Assembly: GCF_003710815.1 (NCBI RefSeq)
Contig: NZ_RHHP01000013.1
Span: 147,674-211,673 of the forward strand
Length of the DNA stretch: 64,000 nt
From: Brevibacillus centrosporus
Lineage (GTDB): Bacteria > Bacillota > Bacilli > Brevibacillales > Brevibacillaceae
Direction: 5' to 3'
In this document: positions 24,827 through 33,658 of the stretch, piece by piece
How positions within the stretch are numbered: position 1 is the stretch's first letter
Layout of the letters: each line of letters starts with the position of its first letter
Notes under the pieces: model-generated
Database searches by the model: none
What the model saw: only the letters and a program-made list of their open reading frames with translations
What the model was told of the DNA's origin: nothing
Translations under genes and position numbers: made by a program

Positions 24827-25936
24827 ATGACTGACTACGACGTGATCGTGATTGGCGCAGGCCAAGCGGGGTTATCCATCGGGTACTACCTTCAGCGACA
24901 TAAGCTTTCCTTTGTCATTCTGGAAAAAAATGATCGTGTCGGTACAAGCTGGCGCGAACGTTACGACTCTTTGGTCCTTTTCACTCCACGTGCTTTTAAT
25001 GATTTGCCCGGACTCCCCTTTCCCGGAGATCGACATGGATTTCCAGACAAAAATGAAGCGGCTCATTATTTGGAAATGTATGCCCACTACCATTCATTCC
25101 CCATCCGGCTAGGTGTGGAAGTCCTGCGCGTGGAAAACCAGGGAGGGAGCTATCAGGTGCACACGCAGGAGCAGGTTTTTCGTACTCGGTCAGTAGTTGT
25201 CGCGACTGGGCCTTTTCAAGAGCCCTATCGGCCTTCTCTGCATGCCCATGTCGGGAAGGAGATCGCGCAATGGCATACGGCCACTTTTCGAAATGGGCAG
25301 CAGATAAATCCAGGCACCGTACTTGTTGTTGGGGGAGGGAATTCAGGCATCCAAATCGCGACCGAGCTGGCGCAAAAGCATTCCGTTATTTTATCCATCG
25401 GGCAGTCACGAACCCATCTGCCGCTTTCCATATTGGGTAAAACTATTTTTTATTACCTCCGCTCACTGGGCTTGCTTACTGCTCCTTCCTCTTCCCGGCT
25501 CGGAAGGCTGTACCGCTCATTGCCTGACCCCATTTTCGGATACAAAAAAGAGCTTCGGCAGCTGCAACGTGCTGGCAAACTAAAAATAGCACCACGAACC
25601 GTATCCCTGTCAGGCTGTACCGCTGCTTTTGAAGATGGCAGCACCGCTGACTTTTCAACGATCATTTGGGCAACGGGCTATCGCCCCAACTATGCATGGC
25701 TGGACGTACCCGGTGCATGCAACGAGCTAGGCCGCCCTTTCCATCAAAAAGGCGTCTCCCCAGTTCCCGGACTGTTTTTTCTGGGATTGCCGTGGCAGCG
25801 CAACCGGCTGTCTGCCTTGATGGGCGGCGTTGGCCATGACGCGGCTATACTGACAAACGAAATTGTAGACTTTCTTCGCACGGAAACTGTTTCTATAGGA
25901 GGCACGATGTATGGGACACCACCATCACTCTCATGA
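24827..25936 (+). CDS. czcO: FAD-dependent oxidoreductase, CzcO-like
   Basis: 369 residues, a flavin-containing monooxygenase-like protein. It has FAD-binding VIGAGQAGLSIGYYL at the N-terminus, NAD(P)-binding VVGGGNSGIQIA near residue 168, and the ATG-type motif IWATGYRPNY near 290. In B. subtilis a CzcO-type protein is encoded with the cation exporter CzcD and supports its action. Here the order is reversed and the reading frames overlap by 26 bases, a sign of coupled translation. Confidence 0.82.
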   Translation: MTDYDVIVIGAGQAGLSIGYYLQRHKLSFVILEKNDRVGTSWRERYDSLVLFTPRAFNDLPGLPFPGDRHGFPDKNEAAHYLEMYAHYHSFPIRLGVEVLRVENQGGSYQVHTQEQVFRTRSVVVATGPFQEPYRPSLHAHVGKEIAQWHTATFRNGQQINPGTVLVVGGGNSGIQIATELAQKHSVILSIGQSRTHLPLSILGKTIFYYLRSLGLLTAPSSSRLGRLYRSLPDPIFGYKKELRQLQRAGKLKIAPRTVSLSGCTAAFEDGSTADFSTIIWATGYRPNYAWLDVPGACNELGRPFHQKGVSPVPGLFFLGLPWQRNRLSALMGGVGHDAAILTNEIVDFLRTETVSIGGTMYGTPPSLS

Positions 25937-26894
25937 TCATAGTCACCATCACCATGGCAGAGGTGCCAGCAAAAAGGCTCTGCTTGTATCCCTCTGCATC
26001 ATCACGCTGTTTTTGATTGTAGAAATTATCGGAGGCTTCTTCACGAACAGCTTGGCGCTCCTATCCGATGCAGGCCATATGCTCAGCGACGCCTCGGCTC
26101 TTTTGCTCAGCTTGATTGCCCTTCACTTTGCTTCGCGCCCACCATCTGCCCAGAAGACGTTTGGGATGCACCGCTTTGAAATTTTGGCTGCCTTGATCAA
26201 CGGTGTCACGCTCGTCGTGATTTCCCTGATCATCATCTGGGAAGCCTACCAGCGCCTCCTCGCACCGCCTGAGGTCGCCAGTGGAACCATGATTATCATT
26301 GCGACTGTCGGGTTGTTGGCGAACGTCGCAGCTGCCTTTGTCCTCATGCGTGGAGACTACAAGGGAAATATGAATGTCAGAAGCGCCTATCTGCACGTCC
26401 TCGGTGACATGCTGGGTTCCATCGGCGCCATTCTTGGCGGAATTTTGATGTGGTCATTTGGCTGGTATATCGCCGATCCCCTGATCAGTGTAGTCGTCGC
26501 CATCCTCATCATGCTCAGCGCTTGGCGGGTTACAAAGGAATCCGTCCATATCCTGCTGGAAGGAGCGCCAAGCCGACTTGACACTACCGAGATCGCAGGA
26601 AGGCTGCAGCAGCTGGAAGGTGTCACTGCTGTACATGACTTGCATGTGTGGACCGTTACTTCCGGCTTCGAATCCCTCACCTGCCATTTAATCGCAGCGG
26701 ACGATTTGCCTAGCTATCCGATATTGGCACAGGCTCTCCAGGTATTGGAGCATGATTTTGGGATCACGCACGCGACAATCCAAATCGAGAATTCTTCCGT
26801 CCATCACGATCGACTTCATTGTGAAGAAAGCCCTCATCAGGAGGACCATGAAGCGCACAATCACGCGCATACTTGTCAGGGACACGAGCATTAG
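25911..26894 (+). CDS. czcD: Cation diffusion facilitator, zinc/cadmium/cobalt exporter
   Basis: 327 residues. It begins with a His-rich stretch (MGHHHHSHDHSHHHH), has six membrane helices with the metal-site motifs SDAGHMLSDA (helix II) and HVLGDMLGS (helix V), then a cytoplasmic ZT-dimer domain and a second His-rich tail. This is the standard CzcD layout for proton-driven export of Zn2+, Cd2+ and Co2+. It overlaps czcO by 26 bases and ends in a terminator. Confidence 0.93.
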   Translation: MGHHHHSHDHSHHHHGRGASKKALLVSLCIITLFLIVEIIGGFFTNSLALLSDAGHMLSDASALLLSLIALHFASRPPSAQKTFGMHRFEILAALINGVTLVVISLIIIWEAYQRLLAPPEVASGTMIIIATVGLLANVAAAFVLMRGDYKGNMNVRSAYLHVLGDMLGSIGAILGGILMWSFGWYIADPLISVVVAILIMLSAWRVTKESVHILLEGAPSRLDTTEIAGRLQQLEGVTAVHDLHVWTVTSGFESLTCHLIAADDLPSYPILAQALQVLEHDFGITHATIQIENSSVHHDRLHCEESPHQEDHEAHNHAHTCQGHEH

Positions 26895-26895
26895 C

Positions 26896-26934
26896 GAAAA
26901 AAACCATCTCCCTGTTGATAGGAGATGGTTTTTG
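26896..26934. terminator. Bidirectional terminator after czcD
   Basis: AAAACCATCTCC and GGAGATGGTTTTT form a strong stem between convergent czcD and acsA. Confidence 0.85.
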
Positions 26935-26946
26935 CTTGTTCTGTTA

Positions 26947-28662
26947 TTAGTCTTCCATGGTAGACAGGTCGCCTGTCGGCAAGCCCAGCTCCCATGCTTT
27001 CAAGACGCGGCGCATGATTTTACCGGAGCGCGTCTTCGGCAGCTTGTCGCGGAATTCGATCTCACGCGGCGCAGCATGCGCAGCCAGACCTTCCTTCACA
27101 AACTTGCGGATTTCTTCCATCAGTTCATCGGTAGGCTCATAACCGGCACGCAGCGCGATGAACGCTTTGATGATCTCTCCACGAACAGGGTCCGGTTTAC
27201 CGATCACCCCTGCTTCCGCTACAGCTGGATGCTCGACCAGCTTGCTTTCTACCTCAAACGGGCCAACGCGCTCACCCGATGTATTGATCACATCATCAAT
27301 ACGTCCTTGGAACCAGAAATAACCTTCTTCATCCTTGTAGGCAGAGTCGCCAGAAACGTACCAGCCCGGGATGTGGAAATACTCCTGATATTTCGCAGGG
27401 TTGTTCCAGATTTGACGCATCATTGCTGGCCAGCCGACTTTGACAGCCAGATTCCCCATGCGGTTTGGCGGCAGCTCATTGCCTTGGTCGTCGATGATAG
27501 ATGCGTAGACACCCGGAATCGGTTTGCCCATCGAGCCAGGCTTGATCGCCATGGATTTGTAGTTACAGATCAACTGGCCACCTGTCTCCGTCATCCACCA
27601 TGTATCGTGAATGCGATGGTTGAATACACGCATGCCCCAATACACAACCTCTGGATTGAGTGGTTCACCGACGCTCAAAACGTGACGCAGGTTGGAGAAA
27701 TCGTATTTTTTGACCAGCTCATCCCCTGCTCCCATCAGCATGCGGAAGGATGTCGGTGCGCTGTACCAGACGCTGACTTTGTACTTTTCCACGGTTTCGT
27801 ACCAGGATTCCGGTGTGAAACGTCCACCGCGGACTACGTTTGTCACACCATTCAGCCAAGGGGCAAAGATCCCGTAGGCAGTACCCGTTACCCAGCCTGG
27901 ATCGGCTGTGCACCAGTAGATGTCGTCCTCCTGCAGGTCCAGTACCCATTTTCCTGTTTGATAGTGCTGGATCATGGCATTGTGCACGTGCAAGACACCT
28001 TTGGGTTTCCCCGTAGATCCAGACGTATAATGCAGGATCATTCCGTCTTCACGATCCACCCATTCGATTTCAAAATCGGAGGGGGCTTCTGCCATCGCTG
28101 CTTCGAAGCTGATTTGTCCTTCTGGCAGCTCGTCTTTGGAGCCTACCACGATTACGTGCTTCAAAGCAGGCAGTTCGTTCACCGGAATGCGAGGCAGCAG
28201 CGCAGGTGTGGTGATGATCGCAACAGCTTCACTGTTTTCCAGACGATCGCGCACAGCTGCTTCCATGAACGCCTCGAACAGAGGCCCTACGATTGCTCCT
28301 ACTTTTAACGTCCCTAAAACGCTTACATAAAGCTCTGGCGTACGAGGCATGAAGACGAATACGCGGTCTCCTTTTGCAATTCCCAGCCCGCGCAGGACGT
28401 TCCCGAATTTATTGGACAGCTCGCTAAGCTGTGCATACGTGTACGTTTCATCACGAGTCAAATCACTGTATATGAGAGCGGTTTTGTCTTTACGATCAGT
28501 CAATACATGGCGGTCAATGGCTTCGTACGCCATGTTTACTTTCCCTGTCTCGTGCCAAGAGAATTGTTTTTCCACTTCAGCCCAATCAAAGTTCGCGTAG
28601 ACTTCGTCGTAATTGCCCAGATTAAACCGGCCTTCCGTAGCCGGAATTTTTTCCACGTTCAT
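26947..28662 (-). CDS. acsA: Acetyl-CoA synthetase
   Basis: 571 residues, equal to Bacillus AcsA. It activates acetate with ATP and CoA. The P-loop-like YTSGSTGKPKGV, the adenylate motif WWMTETGG, and the C-terminal PKTRSGKIMRR with the catalytic Lys that is acetylation-controlled in homologues are all present. AGGAGAG precedes ATG 28662. The acuABC regulators adjacent to acsA in B. subtilis are not here. I found no clear CcpA site upstream. Confidence 0.93.
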   Translation of the reverse strand: MNVEKIPATEGRFNLGNYDEVYANFDWAEVEKQFSWHETGKVNMAYEAIDRHVLTDRKDKTALIYSDLTRDETYTYAQLSELSNKFGNVLRGLGIAKGDRVFVFMPRTPELYVSVLGTLKVGAIVGPLFEAFMEAAVRDRLENSEAVAIITTPALLPRIPVNELPALKHVIVVGSKDELPEGQISFEAAMAEAPSDFEIEWVDREDGMILHYTSGSTGKPKGVLHVHNAMIQHYQTGKWVLDLQEDDIYWCTADPGWVTGTAYGIFAPWLNGVTNVVRGGRFTPESWYETVEKYKVSVWYSAPTSFRMLMGAGDELVKKYDFSNLRHVLSVGEPLNPEVVYWGMRVFNHRIHDTWWMTETGGQLICNYKSMAIKPGSMGKPIPGVYASIIDDQGNELPPNRMGNLAVKVGWPAMMRQIWNNPAKYQEYFHIPGWYVSGDSAYKDEEGYFWFQGRIDDVINTSGERVGPFEVESKLVEHPAVAEAGVIGKPDPVRGEIIKAFIALRAGYEPTDELMEEIRKFVKEGLAAHAAPREIEFRDKLPKTRSGKIMRRVLKAWELGLPTGDLSTMED

Positions 28663-28759
28663 ACTTTCACTCTCCTAGACTCCAATGGATTCTTTTTCAT
28701 TCAACTTTCTTAATATTTCTGCACTTCTTCGTAAATTCCTTCTGCCAGTAACCTACTTA

Positions 28760-28787
28760 TTCGAAGATCGTGCAAATCTAGTATAAT
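28760..28787 (+). promoter_or_regulatory. Weak sigma-A-like promoter
   Basis: TATAAT (28782-28787) is perfect; TTCGAA 16 bases upstream is a poor -35. It would serve the metallophosphoesterase gene. Confidence 0.4.
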
Positions 28788-28826
28788 GAGCGGTACTCAC
28801 ACCCAAGAAGGAGATGGCACCCGGAA

Positions 28827-29732
28827 ATGATATGGTTGTTCCTTGCCGTAGCTATCGCCCTGTTATTCATTCGCGCTTACCGCAATACATTTGACGTGCA
28901 TACCAATTATGTATCCGTCCCGCTTCAGCCTTCCCGCAGACTCCCTGATCCCGCGGATTGGGAGCCGTTGTCTATCTTGCACTTATCTGATTTGCACATG
29001 GAAAATATCTCTGTGGAAGCATCCAGAGTCGTCGAAGATTTTTCCGATCGTCAGCTCGATCTCATTGCGATCACCGGAGATCTGTTAGACCGTCAAAAAA
29101 ACATTCCGAAGGCGATTCACTATGTGAAAACGGTGATGACGCTGCAGCCTGCTCTCGGCACCTACGTCGTTTTCGGCAATCACGATTACGTACTGCCAGC
29201 CTCCAAGCTCGCCCTCCTGAAAACGGAGCTAGAGCGCATCGGCTGCAAGGTACTCATCAACCAGCATGTAACGGTTTCCCATCGCGGAAACCCACTGCAC
29301 ATCATTGGAGTAGACAACTTCTCAACAGGACACTGCAAGCTAGGCAAGTCTTTTGAGCACGTACCCATGACAGGGGCAAGACTGGTGCTCACCCATGATC
29401 CAAACGTGGTCCTGCACATGAAGGACTACTCGTACGACTACTTGCTTTCCGGTCACTTCCACGGAGGGCAGATTCACTGGCCGCGCCCGTTTCACCTCGC
29501 GAAAATGGGAAAGCTGCCTAAGCTGAACATGGTAGTGGGGCTGCATCACGTGGATGGGCGCCCTTTTTACATCAGTGAAGGTCTGGGGCAGACTGGGCTC
29601 AATATCCGCTTGCGTTCGCGGCCGGAAATCACCCTGCACACCATGGCAGGCTCAGCCTATTTCCCCCACGGACAAAATGCACCCTTCGCCACTTCTATGC
29701 AGGAAGCTTCTGCCACGCTCGCCCTTGACTGA
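28827..29732 (+). CDS. Membrane-anchored metallophosphoesterase
   Basis: 301 residues. One N-terminal helix (residues 1-15) is followed by a calcineurin-like phosphoesterase with all metal motifs: LSDLHM, ITGDLLD, FGNHDY, LTHDP and SGHFHGG. It is similar to Bacillus YkuE/YpbG-type enzymes; the substrate (lipid or nucleotide phosphate) is unknown. AAGGAG is 13 bases upstream of ATG 28827, slightly long, so the start is moderately sure. Confidence 0.85.
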   Translation: MIWLFLAVAIALLFIRAYRNTFDVHTNYVSVPLQPSRRLPDPADWEPLSILHLSDLHMENISVEASRVVEDFSDRQLDLIAITGDLLDRQKNIPKAIHYVKTVMTLQPALGTYVVFGNHDYVLPASKLALLKTELERIGCKVLINQHVTVSHRGNPLHIIGVDNFSTGHCKLGKSFEHVPMTGARLVLTHDPNVVLHMKDYSYDYLLSGHFHGGQIHWPRPFHLAKMGKLPKLNMVVGLHHVDGRPFYISEGLGQTGLNIRLRSRPEITLHTMAGSAYFPHGQNAPFATSMQEASATLALD

Positions 29733-29770
29733 GGTATAATGCAAGAAAAGGGCGAGGAGAGAGCGCTTGC

Positions 29771-30790
29771 ATGGAACAATGGATGAACTACGCTGAACAG
29801 ATTCGTCAAGAAACTGGTTTACCTATTATTTGCGTTCAGACCTCTCGTGTATCTGTCGACCAGCTCCTGCTTGAGCACCAAGAGCGCGGGTGGGAGCTTT
29901 CGGCCATTACGGAGGACGACTCGGGCGCGGTTTGGCTTATTTTCATTGAGAGTCTCTCCTGGCATGAATCAGCAAGGGCTTTGCTCCGTCTTTTTTTCAC
30001 CCCGCAAGCCACTAGAACAGGCGGATCCGTAATCAATCAGGTCTCCGCCTGGTTACATAGCATTTGTCATGGCTCACCGATCTCCCCCCCAGCTCGCCTC
30101 GAACAGCTTTGGTCCTGGCGTGAGCCGCGCGCTGTTTTTCTCATGGAGCATTCCAGATGGGAGAGCGTATTTGAGTGGCAAACCCTCCAGCCCTTGCTCC
30201 AAGACTTTTTCAAAGGAGAGGATTCCTCTTTTCTTGGAATCCCGCTTGGTCGCTCCTATTATTTGCTTCTCGTCCCCATCTCCATCCTTGGAAATCAAAA
30301 CGATCCGGAAGATTTACTGGAGTGGGCATCCGGGCTGCATGATCTCGTTTCGACCGAGCAGATGGAGCATGTCCGCCTTTTGGTGAGCAGAACGATCTCG
30401 ACGCCGCTTTTGCTCGGAAAAGCGCTGCAAGAGCTTCTCTCCCTGTCCCACGCCTTGACCACTTTTCGTCCTCGGACCATGGTTGCCGGCTCCTGGCAAT
30501 ATCCGTTAGAGCAGTGGGCGCAAGCCTTGCCATCCGAGACGAGACTCGAGCTTTTGCGCAGCCTTCCTCCCTTCATCACCGCTCATACCTTAAACGCAGA
30601 ACAGATCGAGACACTGGAGACGCTGTTTCACTGCCAGTGGAACATCAGCGATACGGCCCGCCAGCTGTATGTGCATCGCAATACCCTTCTCTACCGCTTG
30701 GACAAGCTGACAGAGCAAACGGGACTTGACCCGCGACAGTTTCCACATGCCATCCTTTTCCGGCTATTGCTGCTTTTTCGGCAAAATTGA
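29771..30790 (+). CDS. PucR/CdaR-type transcriptional regulator (HTH_30)
   Basis: 339 residues. The last 60 form the PucR-type helix-turn-helix: WNISDTARQLYVHRNTLLYRLDKLTEQTG. The N-terminal two thirds have no recognised PucR or sugar-diacid sensor signature. Homologues regulate sugar diacid or purine use. It lies 110 bases upstream of msmX in the same direction with no terminator between, so it may control carbohydrate uptake; that is inference from position. Confidence 0.8.
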   Translation: MEQWMNYAEQIRQETGLPIICVQTSRVSVDQLLLEHQERGWELSAITEDDSGAVWLIFIESLSWHESARALLRLFFTPQATRTGGSVINQVSAWLHSICHGSPISPPARLEQLWSWREPRAVFLMEHSRWESVFEWQTLQPLLQDFFKGEDSSFLGIPLGRSYYLLLVPISILGNQNDPEDLLEWASGLHDLVSTEQMEHVRLLVSRTISTPLLLGKALQELLSLSHALTTFRPRTMVAGSWQYPLEQWAQALPSETRLELLRSLPPFITAHTLNAEQIETLETLFHCQWNISDTARQLYVHRNTLLYRLDKLTEQTGLDPRQFPHAILFRLLLLFRQN

Positions 30791-30900
30791 CCAAACAATT
30801 CGTGCAATTTTACCGTGGAGCCATCTGCCATGACTTGGTACCCTTGTGGTAGAACCTCATCCATGATTCTCTTCACGCTGCTTGGGAGGTATCCACGATT

Positions 30901-32016
30901 ATGGCAAAAGTAACCTTAAACCACATTTACAAAAAATACGGCAACAACGTAACCGCAGTAGATAACTTTCATCTGGAAATTCAGGATCGGGAATTCCTCG
31001 TCCTCGTCGGTCCGTCTGGATGCGGGAAATCGACGACCCTGCGCATGATTGCTGGCTTGGAGGAAATATCGGAAGGCGATATGTACATCGGAGAAAAACG
31101 CGTCAACGACGTCGCCCCAAAAGATCGGGATATCGCCATGGTATTCCAAAGCTATGCCCTCTATCCTCACATGAATGTGTATGAGAACATGGCTTTCGGG
31201 CTGAAGCTGCGCAAATTTTCCAAATCGGATATCGATGCACGCATTCAGGAGGCTGCACGTATCCTCGATATTTCCCACTTGCTCGACCGCAAGCCAAAAG
31301 CGCTGTCCGGTGGTCAACGCCAGCGGGTAGCATTGGGCCGTGCAATCGTGCGTGAGCCACAGGTTTTTCTCATGGATGAACCGCTGTCCAACCTGGATGC
31401 CAAGCTGCGGGTTCAGATGCGCACGGAAATTTTGAAGCTCCACCAGCGCCTGAACACCACGATCATCTACGTTACTCATGATCAGACAGAGGCCATGACG
31501 ATGGGAGATCGTATCGTTGTCATGAAAGATGGACTCATCCAACAGGTAGCGACACCTACTGAAATTTATAATCATCCGCTAAATCTGTTTGTCGCCAGCT
31601 TCATCGGCTCCCCTGCGATGAACTTCGTGAAGGGCAGTGTCGTCGAACGAGAGGGCCAGCTATTTTTCGAATCAGATCAGCTGATCGTGACCTTCCCGAC
31701 AGACAAGGCCAAACAACTGCGTGAGCGAGGCTACGTTAACAAAAGCGTCATTTTCGGCATCCGCCCCGAAGACCTGTACAGTGACGCGCAATTTATCGAA
31801 GCGAATCCATTTGACAGCTTCCTTGAAGCAGATGTGGATGTCGTCGAAAATATGGGCTCGGAGCTGTACGTTTATTTCCATAATATAGCCCAGACACAAA
31901 TGGTTGCTCGTGTAGATGCCAGAGAAGGCCTGAAGCCTCGTATGAAGGTAAAACTGGGAATGGATTTGTCCAAATGCCACGTATTTGACAGCGAGACGGA
32001 ACTGGCTGTATTCTAA
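30901..32016 (+). CDS. msmX: Sugar ABC transporter ATP-binding protein, MsmX/UgpC type
   Basis: 371 residues. Walker A GPSGCGKST near residue 37, Q-loop MVFQSYALYPH, signature LSGGQRQRVALGRAI and Walker B VFLMDEP, then a C-terminal OB-like regulatory domain (about 240-365) typical of the CUT1/MalK group. In Bacillus a single MsmX energises several sugar importers, which fits the absence of permease or binding-protein genes nearby. A terminator follows. Confidence 0.9.
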   Translation: MAKVTLNHIYKKYGNNVTAVDNFHLEIQDREFLVLVGPSGCGKSTTLRMIAGLEEISEGDMYIGEKRVNDVAPKDRDIAMVFQSYALYPHMNVYENMAFGLKLRKFSKSDIDARIQEAARILDISHLLDRKPKALSGGQRQRVALGRAIVREPQVFLMDEPLSNLDAKLRVQMRTEILKLHQRLNTTIIYVTHDQTEAMTMGDRIVVMKDGLIQQVATPTEIYNHPLNLFVASFIGSPAMNFVKGSVVEREGQLFFESDQLIVTFPTDKAKQLRERGYVNKSVIFGIRPEDLYSDAQFIEANPFDSFLEADVDVVENMGSELYVYFHNIAQTQMVARVDAREGLKPRMKVKLGMDLSKCHVFDSETELAVF

Positions 32017-32031
32017 TAGCAAAGTGAAGGT

Positions 32032-32070
32032 GGAATGTCTTTTTTCCGACATTCCCTTTTCTATTTTTTA
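32032..32070 (+). terminator. Terminator after msmX
   Basis: GGAATGTC (32032-32039) pairs with GACATTCC (32048-32055), followed by T-rich sequence. Confidence 0.8.
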
Positions 32071-32145
32071 CGATCAAATCTTTTGGATCAGGCACGATTT
32101 TCCTGGTTCTTGGATTATACAGAGAAAGAGTGGAGAGGAAAGAAA

Positions 32146-32919
32146 ATGGCGTATAAAATTGTCTTTTTTGACATTGACGGTACCCTGCTCAATACGAAGC
32201 ATGCCATACCGGCAGCAACCTTCGAAGCCGTGCAGCGCCTGAAGGATAAAGGCGTCCAGATTGCCATTGCCACGGGGCGTTCGCCTTATCACTTGTCGAA
32301 CATCGCTAATCAGCTGGGCATCGATACCTTTGTCAGCTTTAACGGCTCTTATGTGGTAAGTAAAGGCAACGTGATCGCACACACGCCTTTTTCTACAGAG
32401 ACTTTGGCGAAGCTTGAGGGAATGGCAGACGGAAACCAGCATCCCATGGTGTTCCTCAGTGCAGACAGCTGCTATGCAAACGTCAGCGATCATCCGTACG
32501 TCATCGAATCGTTTGATTCCTTGCGCCTGCCTGCTCCCGCTCATCGTCACCGCTACTGGGCGGAAGCACCTATTTATCAAGCATTTCTTTATTGCAATGC
32601 CGATGAAGAGGAGCCGTATGTCGATCGTTTCCATGAGGTTTCCTATGTACGCTGGCACAAGCAAGTTCTGGACGTCTTGCCGCCAAACGGCTCGAAGGCA
32701 AAAGGCATTGAAGCTGCCCTGCGCCATTTTGGCTACAGCCCGGACGAAGCTGTCGCGTTTGGAGACGGACTGAACGACAAAGAGATGCTCGCCTACGTCG
32801 GAATGGGAATCGCGATGGGGAATGCCCACGATGAGCTCAAACCATTTGCGAACCGCATTACCCGTCACGTCGATGAGGACGGCATTCATCATGGATTATT
32901 ACAACTAGGGCTGATTTAG
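32146..32919 (+). CDS. Cof-type HAD phosphatase
   Basis: 257 residues. HAD motif I is FFDIDGTLL (residues 6-14), motif II Thr/Ser in IATGRSP, motif III Lys in NGSKAKG, and motif IV GDGLNDKEML. The C2B-type cap lies between. It dephosphorylates sugar phosphates or nucleotides; the substrate is unknown. ATG 32146 is chosen for its GAGAGGAAAG site and family alignment; the frame is open 37 codons further upstream through the msmX terminator. Confidence 0.88.
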   Translation: MAYKIVFFDIDGTLLNTKHAIPAATFEAVQRLKDKGVQIAIATGRSPYHLSNIANQLGIDTFVSFNGSYVVSKGNVIAHTPFSTETLAKLEGMADGNQHPMVFLSADSCYANVSDHPYVIESFDSLRLPAPAHRHRYWAEAPIYQAFLYCNADEEEPYVDRFHEVSYVRWHKQVLDVLPPNGSKAKGIEAALRHFGYSPDEAVAFGDGLNDKEMLAYVGMGIAMGNAHDELKPFANRITRHVDEDGIHHGLLQLGLI

Positions 32920-32941
32920 TAGGAAGGATGTAGGAAAAAGC

Positions 32942-33589
32942 ATGTCTTGGGAATGGTTTAATATTATTGGAACGGTCGCATTCGTGATCAGCGGCGCTGT
33001 CATCGCGATGGAGGAAGAATACGATCTTCTCGGCGTTATCGTCTTGGGGATGGCTACCGCTTTTGGTGGAGGGATTTTGCGCAACATCTTGCTGGGAATC
33101 CCGCTTACTGCTTTTTGGAATCAAGGCACATTGTTTACTATCGCACTCGTATCTATGCTCATCGTCTTTGTCCTCCCCCACAAATATATTGGCTATTGGA
33201 ACCGATGGGGACTGTTTTTCGATGCTGTCGGGCTTTCCGCTTTTGCGATTCAGGGGGCGATGTATGCAACTCAAATGAATTATCCCCTCAGCGCAACGAT
33301 CGTCGCTGCTGTTTTGACCGGTATCGGCGGCGGGATTATCCGCGATGTGCTTGCAGGACGTAAGCCACTCGTGTTCAAGGAAGAAATCTATGCGGTTTGG
33401 GCCATGGTGGCTGGTGTCGCGGTCGGCTTAAAATGGGCGACATCAATTCCAGAGCTGTATACACTGTTCTCTGCTATCATCGGGTGCAGAATGGTTTCTG
33501 TCTATCGGGGCTGGAAGCTTCCACGCCGCTCTCTGCGTCCTACCCCCACCCCCTCTTCTGCTCCACGACCTCTAAACAATCGAATGTAA
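32942..33589 (+). CDS. TRIC-type cation channel family protein (UPF0126)
   Basis: 215 residues with seven predicted helices in two repeats. Each repeat has a glycine-rich kink: ATAFGGGILRNILLG and LTGIGGGIIRDVLAG. These are the hallmark of bacterial trimeric intracellular cation channels, and the same family includes YvgT. The C-terminal tail is basic and Pro-rich. It follows the HAD gene by 22 bases and may be co-transcribed. Confidence 0.87.
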   Translation: MSWEWFNIIGTVAFVISGAVIAMEEEYDLLGVIVLGMATAFGGGILRNILLGIPLTAFWNQGTLFTIALVSMLIVFVLPHKYIGYWNRWGLFFDAVGLSAFAIQGAMYATQMNYPLSATIVAAVLTGIGGGIIRDVLAGRKPLVFKEEIYAVWAMVAGVAVGLKWATSIPELYTLFSAIIGCRMVSVYRGWKLPRRSLRPTPTPSSAPRPLNNRM

Positions 33590-33658
33590 GCTTTTACCTT
33601 CATAATCACTCTCTCGGTGTGCAGGCTATATCCATAAGCACATGAGGGAGTGATTTTT

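Noticed and set aside
26752..28308. Long open frame on the plus strand opposite acsA
   Set aside because: It is the antisense shadow of a well-conserved gene, with Cys/His-rich nonsense composition and no ribosome site.
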